Assembly (NCBI GenBank): GCA_023428135.1
Contig: JAEYZG010000027.1
Location: 1-64,000 of the forward strand
Reading direction: 5' to 3'
DNA: 64,000 nucleotides
Source: Bacteroidota bacterium
Lineage (GTDB): Bacteria > Bacteroidota > Bacteroidia > Cytophagales > Cytophagaceae
Translations under genes and position numbers: made by a program
In this document: positions 54,172 through 63,274 of the stretch, in pieces
Layout of the letters: the number at the start of each line of letters is the position of its first letter
Numbering within the stretch: the stretch's first letter is position 1
The notes under the pieces: model-generated
The model's database searches: none
The model's input: only the letters and a program-made list of their open reading frames with translations
Told to the model about the DNA's origin: nothing

Positions 54172-54510
54172 TTGACTTACCAGGACAAAAAATTGGATAA
54201 GATGTATTACACCATCGGTGAGGTAGCCGAGATGTTTGGAGTTGCAGCTTCTCTAATTCGCTTTTGGGAAACCGAGTTTGACATTATTACCCCCAGAAAA
54301 AACAGAAAGGGAAACCGGCAATACACCAAAGATGATATAGAAAACATCAGGCTGGTTTATCACCTTGTTAAAGAAAGAGGGTATACCCTTCAGGGGGCAA
54401 AGGATTATATTAAAATCCATGGCACAAAAGCCAAAGAGAAGATAGAGATTATAGAATCTCTTCAGAAGGTAAAAGCTTTTCTCATAGAATTAAAGAAAAG
54501 CCTTCCTTAA
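54172..54510 (+). CDS. MerR-family transcriptional regulator
   Basis: The 112-residue protein has the MerR helix-turn-helix at its N-terminus (YYTIGEVAEMFGVAASLIRFWE) and a wing (NRKGNRQYTKDDIENIRLV), then a short dimerisation helix, but no effector-binding domain. I took TTG at 54172 as start because the residues before YYTIGEV (KKLDKM) look conserved in Bacteroidota relatives as I recall; ATG at 54202 is the alternative. It lies 37 bp before dprA. Target genes unknown. Confidence 0.88.
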   Translation: MTYQDKKLDKMYYTIGEVAEMFGVAASLIRFWETEFDIITPRKNRKGNRQYTKDDIENIRLVYHLVKERGYTLQGAKDYIKIHGTKAKEKIEIIESLQKVKAFLIELKKSLP

Positions 54511-54547
54511 GAAATTTTTCATTTTCAACAGCTATAAGGAATTTTTA

Positions 54548-55651
54548 ATGACTCATGCAAATGTTTATGAGGTCGCAATAGGCCTCGTTCCTGGCATTGG
54601 TAATCAACTCACCAGGCAATTAGTAAGTTATTGTGGCGATCCGGAACAAGTCTTCAGAGAAAAGAAAGGCAAACTGCTCAAAATCCCTGGTATAGGAGAA
54701 AATATTGCACAATCCATCATTCATTCAGACATATTTTCCAAAGCTGAAAAGCAAGTAGAAATGGCCATCAAAACAGGAACTAAAATTCTTTTTTATACCA
54801 ATCATGACTATCCCGAAAGGTTAAAAAACATTATGGACGCTCCTACCCTGATTTATTACAAAGGTCAGGGCCCATTAAATTTTCCCAAAACAGTAGGGAT
54901 CGTAGGCACAAGAAATGCTACAGGATATGGAAAGGAGATAACAGAAAAAATCATCTCCGAATTAAAGGCACAAAATGTTCAAATTATCAGTGGTCTGGCA
55001 TACGGCATAGACAGTTATGCTCATAAATCAGCCCTGGACAATGGATTATCTACGATTGGAGTTATGGCAACAGGTGTAAACATTGTATATCCTGCGGTTC
55101 ATAAAGAAATGGCAAACCGAATGCAGTCATCGGGAGGTATACTATCAGAATATACATTTGATACAAAGCCTGAGCCAGGTTACTTTCCGGCGAGGAATAG
55201 AATTATAGCTGGTCTGAGCGATGTTGTAATAGTCGTTGAAGCATCAAGCTCCGGAGGAGCCTTGATTACCGCGGAGTTTGCTAATGGCTATAACAGAGAA
55301 GTAATGGCTGTTCCCGGAAACATTAACAACAAATATTCTCTTGGATGTAACAACCTGATAAAATCACACAAAGCACAAATCTATACAAAGACATCAGATA
55401 TTATTGAGCTCATGAATTGGGATATCTCTGTTTTACCCCAGCCTAAAAATAAAACAGCAGAAATTCCTGAAGGACTTACAAATGATGAAAAGAAAATATT
55501 TGAGTTGCTTATAAGCAATGGTGAAACACATATAGATGAATTATGCTGGAAAAGCCAGATACCTGTTAGTAAGATGGCCTCTCTCCTTCTTAATCTGGAA
55601 TTCAGTAATCAGATAAAATCATTACCTGGGAAAAAATATAAATTAGTCTGA
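54548..55651 (+). CDS. dprA: DNA-processing protein DprA
   Basis: DprA binds incoming single-stranded DNA and loads RecA in natural transformation. The 367-residue protein has N-terminal helix-hairpin-helix-like repeats (LLKIPGIGENIAQSII), the Rossmann-like core with VGTRNATGYGKEI, SGLAYGIDSYAHKSAL and PARNRIIAGLSDVVIVVEA, and a C-terminal winged helix (GETHIDELCWKS). Full length. No other competence gene is in this window. Confidence 0.95.
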   Translation: MTHANVYEVAIGLVPGIGNQLTRQLVSYCGDPEQVFREKKGKLLKIPGIGENIAQSIIHSDIFSKAEKQVEMAIKTGTKILFYTNHDYPERLKNIMDAPTLIYYKGQGPLNFPKTVGIVGTRNATGYGKEITEKIISELKAQNVQIISGLAYGIDSYAHKSALDNGLSTIGVMATGVNIVYPAVHKEMANRMQSSGGILSEYTFDTKPEPGYFPARNRIIAGLSDVVIVVEASSSGGALITAEFANGYNREVMAVPGNINNKYSLGCNNLIKSHKAQIYTKTSDIIELMNWDISVLPQPKNKTAEIPEGLTNDEKKIFELLISNGETHIDELCWKSQIPVSKMASLLLNLEFSNQIKSLPGKKYKLV

Positions 55652-55678
55652 TATGGTCTTCTTTCGTATATTTTCCTG

Positions 55679-56773
55679 ATGGAAAATTATTACGAGACTT
55701 TGGGTGTGAAAAACACGGCTTCCTTTGAAGAAATCAAAGCGGCATATAAAAGTCTGGCAAAGAAATATCATCCTGATAAACATCAGGGTGATAAATATTA
55801 TGAAAATCTGTTTAAAAAGGTAAACGCTGCCTATCAAACCCTTTCAGATCCACAAAAAAGAAGATTATACGATTTAAAACTTCATTATTACTATAACCCT
55901 CCACTAAAATCTGCAAAAGCCCCTGTCAACAGTGCTTCTAAGCCCAGGGCCAGCAGACAGCCGCGGCCCAAACCGGCTATAACTCCTAAACCAAAAGTTT
56001 CAAATAAGGAAATAAGAATATATCTATACACTGGGCTGGCATTGATACTGCTCGTGGTTTGTTCTGTTCTTTTTTACCATTATATGAATAATAGAATGGC
56101 AGCAAGGACTCACGAGGAAGCTGTTCAATTTGAAAAAAACGGAGAATGGTTAAAAGCCTTAGAATCCTATACAGAAAGCATTTCCTTTGATGAAGACTAT
56201 GCCCCTGCTTTTCAAAAAAGAGCTTTATTGCGACTTCACATGCTGGGAGATTATCGGGGAGCTGTTTTAGATCTTACTAAAGCAATTGAAAATACAGAAA
56301 ATCCTTCATGGGACCTGTTTTATGAAAGAGGAAAGGCTAATGTCAAAATCAAAAAAAACTCAGCTGCCCTTGAAGATTTTAACGAATCTATTAAAAGAAA
56401 TCCTGCTAAAGATAGTAGTTATCTGTACAGGGGAGAGTTACTTCAATACGCCAAGGGAAATTGCCAATCTGCACATCTTGATTTCATAAAGTTCCTGAAA
56501 CATCAGCCAAAGTCTGAAATGGCTCTGCTTAATCTGGCCAACTGCTATCAGGAATTAGATCAACATCAAAAATCTATAGGTATTTATACTGAAATGATTA
56601 AAAACAAGCAAAGTCCCGGAATAGCTTATTATTACAGAGGGCTGGCATACTCCAGGATTGTGGATACTTCCAATGCATGCTCTGATTTTAAGAAAGCTCT
56701 GGAATTTGACATACGACAGGCAAAAAAACTACATCGCAGGTATTGTCTTAAGATAAATGATGAAGAGGACTAA
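55679..56773 (+). CDS. DnaJ-domain membrane protein with TPR repeats
   Basis: The 364-residue protein starts with a J-domain (residues 2-65) carrying the HPD motif (YHPDKHQGD), then a Pro/Lys-rich linker, one membrane helix at about residues 110-132 (LYTGLALILLVVCSVLFYHY), and four to five TPR-like repeats (EKNGEWLKALESYTESISFD; YYYRGLAYSRI). The J-domain faces the cytoplasm and would recruit DnaK; the TPRs would lie in the periplasm if the helix is a simple pass. It starts 27 bp after dprA. Confidence 0.85.
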   Translation: MENYYETLGVKNTASFEEIKAAYKSLAKKYHPDKHQGDKYYENLFKKVNAAYQTLSDPQKRRLYDLKLHYYYNPPLKSAKAPVNSASKPRASRQPRPKPAITPKPKVSNKEIRIYLYTGLALILLVVCSVLFYHYMNNRMAARTHEEAVQFEKNGEWLKALESYTESISFDEDYAPAFQKRALLRLHMLGDYRGAVLDLTKAIENTENPSWDLFYERGKANVKIKKNSAALEDFNESIKRNPAKDSSYLYRGELLQYAKGNCQSAHLDFIKFLKHQPKSEMALLNLANCYQELDQHQKSIGIYTEMIKNKQSPGIAYYYRGLAYSRIVDTSNACSDFKKALEFDIRQAKKLHRRYCLKINDEED

Positions 56774-56790
56774 ACAAATTGGTCCTTTTT
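56766..56790 (+). terminator. Weak terminator after the DnaJ-TPR gene
   Basis: AGGAC at the stop codon pairs with GTCCT 11 bases later, followed by TTTT. The stem is only 5 bp and overlaps the coding end, so it is a weak candidate. Confidence 0.35.
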
Positions 56791-56825
56791 CCTATTTTTA
56801 ACTTTTCGAAATTGAATTAAAGTTT

Positions 56826-59800
56826 ATGCGCGTTTTTTTATTAACTCTTCTTACTGTCTTTTCATTTTCCTTTAGTTTTTCTCAGGATTTTGCTCATCAA
56901 TCTCCCGAGGTTCCCTATAGAAGTAAACAAAATCCTTATTATTGGAAAAACAATCCACCTACTCCCGGATATTGGCAACAAGATGTGCATTACTATATGG
57001 ATGTTTTTCTTGATGACTCCAATAATGTGCTGGTTTGCCCTGATTATAAACTTGTTTATTACAACAACTCCCCATTCGAATTAAAGGAGCTTTACTTCCA
57101 TTTACATAATAATGCCTTCATTCCGGGGTCCTATTATCATGCATTAAATATTGAAAATGATATTAAGGTAAAATTCGGTCCTACAGAAGCCAAAGGTCTT
57201 GGTACTGTAGTAGATAGCGTAAGAGTTGATGGAGAAGAAGTAAAAACGATCATAGATAATACAATCATGAAAGTAACCCTCAATAAGCCCCTTAAATCGG
57301 GAGATTCGCTTATTGTGACAATGAATTTCAAAACATATTTTGATCCGTCAGGCAGCATGAGAAGACGTATGAAGCTTTATGAAACATTTGGTTTCAAGCA
57401 CTTCGATGCCGTCCACTGGTATCCGGCAATTGCTGTATATGACCACAAATTTGCTTGGGAAACAGAACAACACCTTGACAAAGAATTCTATGCTGATTTT
57501 GGGGCATTCGATATAAAATTAACTCTTCCTAACAATTATGTGCTTGAGGCCACAGGAACACTACTCAATGAAAAAGAAGTTTTACCTGATACCCTCAGAC
57601 AAAAGCTGGACTTAAAAAACTTTGCTAAAAAGCCATTGAAAGAGGCTCCTTCTATTGTAATTCCAAGAGAAAAAGGGAAATATAAAACCTGGATTTATCA
57701 TGCAAAGAATGTCCATAATTTCGCTTTCACTGCAGATCCGCTATACAGAATAGGAGAACTGATGTGGAATGGCATCAGAGTGGTTGCCATTGCTCAGGAA
57801 CCAAATGCCGCAGGATGGCAATTATCAGCTTACTTTACCGCTAATGTTATCAAAGTATATTCTCAGGATTTCGGAATGTATGCCTGGCCTAAAATAGTTG
57901 TGGCAGATGCCAAAGACGGTATGGAGTATTCAATGCTTACACTGGATAATGGCACCTATCCTCAACATCAAAATCTTCTGGCTCATGAGGTAGGACACAT
58001 GTGGTTTTATGGAATGGTTGGCACTAATGAAACATACAGAGCAATGATGGACGAAGGTTTCACTCAATTCTTAACCGTATGGGCTATGGATAAGATTGTC
58101 GGAGAAAAGAGAGCCAGAATTGGTAAAAATAAATACATCACTAAACACGTAGACTCATCAGATACTAGGTATGAAAATCTCTACTACCCCTACCTCAACC
58201 ATGTTGTAGAAGGTTATGATGATCCGCTTAACACCCACAGCTCTGACTTTCATGGCGCTATAAGACATGGGGGAAACTATGGTCTGGTTTATTACAAAGC
58301 CGGAACCATGCTATATAACCTTCGCTATGTTCTTGGAGATGAATTATTCTCCAAAGCTATGAAGCATTACTTTAATAAATGGAAATTCGCTCACCCTTAT
58401 CCAGAAGACTTCCGTGAAGCTATTATTGAATACACCCAGACCGACCTCAATTGGTTCTTTGACCAGTGGATGGAGACTACCAAATACATTGATTACAGCA
58501 TTGATGAAGTAAAAAGAATAAGTAAAGAGAATGAATATGAAATAAAGTTTAAAAGAAAAGGGAGTATGCAAATGCCTCTGGACTTTAGAGTTAAAGCTTC
58601 CGATGGTAGTATTCACGATTTTCATATACCCAATACCTGGTTCATAAAAAAAACAAATGCGACTATTTTACCCAAATGGTATGGCTGGGGCAAATTAAAT
58701 CCTACTTATAAAGCTGAAATTAAATTACCTTCTTCTATTAAAACCATTGAGATTGATCCCAAACATTATCTTGCTGATATTGACCTGACAAACAATAAAG
58801 CCGGTGAAGGAGGAATTAAAATACTTGAATTCGAACACAGAGTACCTAACGTTACAAGCTGGACAGTACAAAAAAATACATTTAGACCGGATGTCTGGTA
58901 CAATAGTTTTGATGGTCTCCAGGTAGGTCCATACTTCAAAGGAAGTTACTTCGGTAAATTCCAGTATTCAGCTGGAGTCTGGTTTAACACAGGTCTGGCG
59001 CAGGGTAAAAATGAAAAAGACCTTGATCTTAAACATCAATGGGTTGCTGCTGACATCTATTTAAAAAGAAACCTCTCTTTAATCTGGAAAGGGTTAAGTG
59101 CCAATAGTAATTTATATTACAATGCTGGCATTGCTAATCTGAATGCCGGTCTTGAGAAAGTGGTTCGCGAACCTGATCAAAGAGCATCAAAGTATTCCAA
59201 ATTCTTTATCAATACAAAATATCTTATAACTACTAATAACTATTTTGTTTACAGGCTATATCCTGAGCAATGGGGACGTTTTCAGGGAGACTTTACATCC
59301 GGTCTGGTGAATGCAACTGTTAATCTGGGATACTTTCATTACTATACTTATGGAAAAGGTAACGGAGAATATACATTCAATGTGAGAATTCCATCTATGG
59401 GATCTGACTATAACTATTCTTATGCTCAGTTGAATTCAATTAACCGATTCACCTTTAAAAAGTTTGAATTCAGAACACGAGTATTCGGACAAATAGGATT
59501 GGGAGATATCCCTCTTGAATCTACTTTATATCTGGCAAGTGCTAACCAGGAACAAATGCTGGATAACAGATTTACACAAGCGAGAGGTTTTGTGCCAAAA
59601 GACTGGTTAGGGTATGGCCAGAATTACAATCACTTTCAAATGGGAGGAGGTTTGAACCTCAGAGGTTTTGCTGGCTATCTGGCACCTGAAATTCATACCA
59701 TAAACGGGCAAGAAACACTGATTTACAACTACTACGGAAATTCCGGAGGAGCCTTTAATGTAGAAATTGATTTTGATAAATATATAAAAATCCCTGCGAA

Positions 59801-60062
59801 GGGGATTACTAAAAACTTCAAGGTAGACACTTACCTTTTCTCCGATTTGGGTATTCTTAATACGACCTCCGCATCGAAAAACTATTTCGGAAAATTTAGG
59901 TTAGATGCTGGTATAGGGTCTGCTGTTACATTCAAATTCGGGCCGTATGATATGAAACCTGTGACCCTCAGGTTTGATATGCCCATTTTTGTAAATACGC
60001 CCCCAGCAGTATCTGATTATTTTAAATTCAGATACGTAATTGGCATAAACAGAGCGTTTTAA
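56826..60062 (+). CDS. M1-family metallopeptidase with long C-terminal extension
   Basis: The 1078-residue protein has a signal peptide (residues 1-20, ending SFSFSQD). The M1 aminopeptidase domain (to about residue 600) holds the zinc site HEVGH at residues 387-391 with the distant Glu410. The last 400 residues (about 660-1078) are rich in aromatic, strand-like segments such as FQYSAGVWFNTGLAQ and FGKFRLDAGIGSAVTFKFG, suggesting an outer-membrane beta-barrel. That would place the peptidase at the outer membrane. The start ATG fits the signal peptide. It lies 52 bp after the J-domain gene. Confidence 0.9.
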   Translation: MRVFLLTLLTVFSFSFSFSQDFAHQSPEVPYRSKQNPYYWKNNPPTPGYWQQDVHYYMDVFLDDSNNVLVCPDYKLVYYNNSPFELKELYFHLHNNAFIPGSYYHALNIENDIKVKFGPTEAKGLGTVVDSVRVDGEEVKTIIDNTIMKVTLNKPLKSGDSLIVTMNFKTYFDPSGSMRRRMKLYETFGFKHFDAVHWYPAIAVYDHKFAWETEQHLDKEFYADFGAFDIKLTLPNNYVLEATGTLLNEKEVLPDTLRQKLDLKNFAKKPLKEAPSIVIPREKGKYKTWIYHAKNVHNFAFTADPLYRIGELMWNGIRVVAIAQEPNAAGWQLSAYFTANVIKVYSQDFGMYAWPKIVVADAKDGMEYSMLTLDNGTYPQHQNLLAHEVGHMWFYGMVGTNETYRAMMDEGFTQFLTVWAMDKIVGEKRARIGKNKYITKHVDSSDTRYENLYYPYLNHVVEGYDDPLNTHSSDFHGAIRHGGNYGLVYYKAGTMLYNLRYVLGDELFSKAMKHYFNKWKFAHPYPEDFREAIIEYTQTDLNWFFDQWMETTKYIDYSIDEVKRISKENEYEIKFKRKGSMQMPLDFRVKASDGSIHDFHIPNTWFIKKTNATILPKWYGWGKLNPTYKAEIKLPSSIKTIEIDPKHYLADIDLTNNKAGEGGIKILEFEHRVPNVTSWTVQKNTFRPDVWYNSFDGLQVGPYFKGSYFGKFQYSAGVWFNTGLAQGKNEKDLDLKHQWVAADIYLKRNLSLIWKGLSANSNLYYNAGIANLNAGLEKVVREPDQRASKYSKFFINTKYLITTNNYFVYRLYPEQWGRFQGDFTSGLVNATVNLGYFHYYTYGKGNGEYTFNVRIPSMGSDYNYSYAQLNSINRFTFKKFEFRTRVFGQIGLGDIPLESTLYLASANQEQMLDNRFTQARGFVPKDWLGYGQNYNHFQMGGGLNLRGFAGYLAPEIHTINGQETLIYNYYGNSGGAFNVEIDFDKYIKIPAKGITKNFKVDTYLFSDLGILNTTSASKNYFGKFRLDAGIGSAVTFKFGPYDMKPVTLRFDMPIFVNTPPAVSDYFKFRYVIGINRAF

Positions 60063-60146
60063 GAAACATAGTATGTATTAGTAAAGCCAAGTGCTTTATG
60101 AAACATGACTAACTATTTGTAATTAGGGCCGTAATCGTCTAGTGGG

Positions 60147-62462
60147 ATGAATAATTTCTGCAAATTTACTTTTCTTTTAACGTTTTTATTTTTCAGCATA
60201 CTGAATACTATGTATGCTCAAAAAGTATACACAGTATCAGGAACTATAAAAGATAAGTTAACCAATGAACCTATTATCGGAGTGATTGTTTCTGCCCCTT
60301 CTGCCCAGGCAGGTACTATGTCAGACGAAAACGGATTTTACAGCATATCAATTCCTTTTGATACCATTACCCTTATTGTTGAACAACTTGGCTACAAGAA
60401 GGAAATAATAATCATCAATCTTGGCCAGGATATGTCTGTGGATTTTTTGTTAGCCGATGATGATGAACATTTAAAGGAAATAGTCGTTGAAGGAAATCCT
60501 CACAAAGAAGCGATCACTTCTACTCAGATGAGTAAAATAACCTTATCTGCCAAAGATGCTAAGCAGGTACCGGTTTTGTTTGGAGAACCTGACCTCTTAA
60601 AAATCCTTCAGCTCAAACCTGGTGTTCAATCAGGAGGAGAAGGAACTTCCGGTCTCTATGTTAGAGGCGGCGGACCAGACCAGAATCTCTTTGTAGTTGA
60701 TAATGCTATAGTTTATAATCCTAATCACCTTTTTGGCTTATTCAGTATTTTTAATACCGATGCTGTAAAAAGTATAGATTTATATAAGGGCGATTTCCCT
60801 GCTCAATACGGAGGAAGATTATCCTCAGTGGTGGATGTCAAACTCAATGAAGGTAGTGAAACGAAAACCTCTGTAAGAGGCGGAATCGGTCTGATTGCAT
60901 CCAGACTCACCGTAGACGGACCAATAAAGAAAGATAAAGCTTCTTATATCATTTCCGCAAGACGGACCTATTTTGATGTATTTACAAGTCAGCTCAACAG
61001 AATGAATAAAAACAATTCATCTTATGACCCAATCCCAGCATATTATTTTTATGATTTGAACGGAAAAGTAAATTATACATTAGACAAAAAGAATTCATTT
61101 TACCTGACAGGATATTTTGGCAGAGATGTTTTTAAATATGATCAAAATAGACTTGACTTTACATTCAATTGGGGAAACACGGTTGCGGTAGGAGGCTGGA
61201 ATCATATTTTTTCTGATAAGCTTAAGGTGACTACATCAATCATATATTCAGATTACCGATACAACATCAAAAACAGGTTTAAAGACTTCTCTTTTAAACT
61301 AAGTTCATTGGTAAAAGATTATACGATACAAAGTGATTTTACATACAAGCACTCAGAAAAACACAATATTAAATTCGGAATATATGCCAGCAACCACAGA
61401 TATATTGTAGGAAGACTAAGAGCTGGTACCGATGATGGCAAGGTTCAATTAGGCCTTGGGTCAGTATTTAGTTCTCAGGAAGGGGCAATTTATGCATCTG
61501 ATGATTTTGATGTGGGTGTTCGTTGGAGATTTAACACCGGACTGCGTTTATCTTTATTCCGGAACAAAGCAAATTATTTCGGAGGAATAGAGCCAAGAGT
61601 TGCATTCAGGTACCTTATCAATGAAAAGATGTCATGGAAAGGAAGCTTTGCAAGGATGTACCAGTACATACATTTAATTTCAAATTCAGGAGCAAGCCTT
61701 CCTACTGATATCTGGTATCCCTCAAACAGTACTGTAAAGCCGCAGCGTTCAGATCAGGTGGCAACGGGTCTTTCTTTAATCATTGGAGATAAATTCTTCC
61801 TGACAAATGAAGTTTACTATAAGTGGATGAAAAGGCAAATAGACTTTAAAGATGGTGCAATGATATATTCAAATCCTAACCTGGATCAGGAATTTGTATT
61901 TGGTAAAGGATGGGCTTATGGGAATGAAATTTACCTGGAAAAAAGGAAAGGTAAGACCACTGGATGGGTCGGATATACTTTGTCGTGGACATGGAAGCAA
62001 TTTCCATATATTAATAATGGGGAAAAATTCTTTGCAAGGTATGACAGAAGACATGATGTCTCAATAGTAATCGTGCACAAACTTACCGAAAGGCTAAACA
62101 TCAGCGGTACCTGGGTATATGGAACCGGAAACGCAGTTTCGTTACCCAATGGCCGTTTTGTTATGCAGGATTTAGAAGGTACTAATGTTAAAATAATTCC
62201 TGTATATGGTAAAAGAAATGGATTTAGGATGCCTTCATACCACAGGATGGATCTGGGACTAATATACAAATTTATACCTAAGAAAGAAGGACGAGAGTCG
62301 GACCTTACCTTCAGCATTTATAATGTATATAACCGTAAAAATGCCTACTTCATTTATTTTGATGAAATACAAAATGAATTTGGGATCACCACAAAGTTCC
62401 AGGCTAAGCAAGTTTCATTATTTCCTATCATCCCAAGTCTTACATATAACTTTAAGTTTTGA
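60147..62462 (+). CDS. TonB-dependent receptor with carboxypeptidase-regulatory-like domain
   Basis: The 771-residue protein has a signal peptide ending near MYAQK, a CarboxypepD_reg-like beta-sandwich (VSGTIKDKLTNEPIIGV to about residue 110), the TonB plug with YVRGGGPDQNLFVVDNAIVYN and FPAQYGGRLSSVVDV, and a C-terminal 22-strand barrel ending in F as the last residue. The receptor is short for a SusC type and has no SusD partner; instead a DUF4249 lipoprotein gene follows. Such pairs are thought to take up small ligands across the outer membrane; the ligand is unknown. Confidence 0.93.
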   Translation: MNNFCKFTFLLTFLFFSILNTMYAQKVYTVSGTIKDKLTNEPIIGVIVSAPSAQAGTMSDENGFYSISIPFDTITLIVEQLGYKKEIIIINLGQDMSVDFLLADDDEHLKEIVVEGNPHKEAITSTQMSKITLSAKDAKQVPVLFGEPDLLKILQLKPGVQSGGEGTSGLYVRGGGPDQNLFVVDNAIVYNPNHLFGLFSIFNTDAVKSIDLYKGDFPAQYGGRLSSVVDVKLNEGSETKTSVRGGIGLIASRLTVDGPIKKDKASYIISARRTYFDVFTSQLNRMNKNNSSYDPIPAYYFYDLNGKVNYTLDKKNSFYLTGYFGRDVFKYDQNRLDFTFNWGNTVAVGGWNHIFSDKLKVTTSIIYSDYRYNIKNRFKDFSFKLSSLVKDYTIQSDFTYKHSEKHNIKFGIYASNHRYIVGRLRAGTDDGKVQLGLGSVFSSQEGAIYASDDFDVGVRWRFNTGLRLSLFRNKANYFGGIEPRVAFRYLINEKMSWKGSFARMYQYIHLISNSGASLPTDIWYPSNSTVKPQRSDQVATGLSLIIGDKFFLTNEVYYKWMKRQIDFKDGAMIYSNPNLDQEFVFGKGWAYGNEIYLEKRKGKTTGWVGYTLSWTWKQFPYINNGEKFFARYDRRHDVSIVIVHKLTERLNISGTWVYGTGNAVSLPNGRFVMQDLEGTNVKIIPVYGKRNGFRMPSYHRMDLGLIYKFIPKKEGRESDLTFSIYNVYNRKNAYFIYFDEIQNEFGITTKFQAKQVSLFPIIPSLTYNFKF

Positions 62463-62467
62463 TAAGT

Positions 62468-63274
62468 ATGAGACGGATTATTTATTTAATAGTTTGTGTA
62501 TTTTTATTTTCTTGTAACAGAGAAAAAAATATAACTGTTGAGCTGCCGCAATATATCAGTCAGCCCGTTGTTGAATTTTACCTTCAGCCGGGAAAACCCT
62601 TCCGTTTATTGCTTACGGAATCTGCTGGTTATTTCGATCCTCCACAGGTAACGCCTATTGACGGAGCTACAATTGAAGTAGTACATGCAGGTAAAGTTTA
62701 CTATCCAACGCCACAGCCTTTTGGAATTAATCCTTCCAACAATAAATTTTACAACTATAGTACGGATAAAAATACATTAGTACCCTCTGATTTTGACAAT
62801 GACTTCTATGTATCAATAAAGGACAAGAACGGAAGAATAATTGAAGGGCGCACAACGATTATGCGGCCTGTGGTCATTGATACAATTAGTTTTTTCACCG
62901 ATGACCCCGAAAAAGCAGCTATACTTGTTAAGTTTCAAGACAATCCTGCAACAAAAGATTACTATAGAGTCATAGTTGTACAAGACTCCATTTCCGGAGA
63001 AGGCAAGTGGGACCAGGTTTTTAACGATGAAGCCATTCAGAGTGAGCTAGGAGGAATTAACTCTGGCTATATTTTATTTCAGGGGAGCAAAGTTATAGTA
63101 CAACTCTTTCATATTAACAAAGATTATTATGACTATGTCACTTCAACAAAAAATGCGGCTGACTCTAACGGTAATCCATTTGCACAACCATCAAAGATTA
63201 TGTCAAATGTAAATGGAGGAATAGGCATTATAACAGGGTTTCAGCCAACTGAAAAACAACTTATTGTGCAATAA
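62468..63274 (+). CDS. DUF4249 lipoprotein, partner of the TonB receptor
   Basis: I start at ATG 62468, 5 bp after the receptor stop; a TTG at 62459 is open but would precede the signal. The signal RRIIYLIVCVFLFSC is a lipoprotein type with the lipid-bearing Cys at residue 16. The body has the DUF4249 traits: VELPQYISQPVVEFYLQPG, FDNDFYVSIKDKNGR and VKFQDNPATKDYYRV. DUF4249 proteins are nearly always encoded just after a TonB receptor and are likely surface-exposed ligand handlers. Ends 14 bp inside the convergent LutA-like gene. Confidence 0.85.
   Translation: MRRIIYLIVCVFLFSCNREKNITVELPQYISQPVVEFYLQPGKPFRLLLTESAGYFDPPQVTPIDGATIEVVHAGKVYYPTPQPFGINPSNNKFYNYSTDKNTLVPSDFDNDFYVSIKDKNGRIIEGRTTIMRPVVIDTISFFTDDPEKAAILVKFQDNPATKDYYRVIVVQDSISGEGKWDQVFNDEAIQSELGGINSGYILFQGSKVIVQLFHINKDYYDYVTSTKNAADSNGNPFAQPSKIMSNVNGGIGIITGFQPTEKQLIVQ

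Noticed and set aside
60063..60146. Possible terminator TAAAGC-CAAGT-GCTTTA after the M1 peptidase gene
   Set aside because: The stem is short and no T-run follows.
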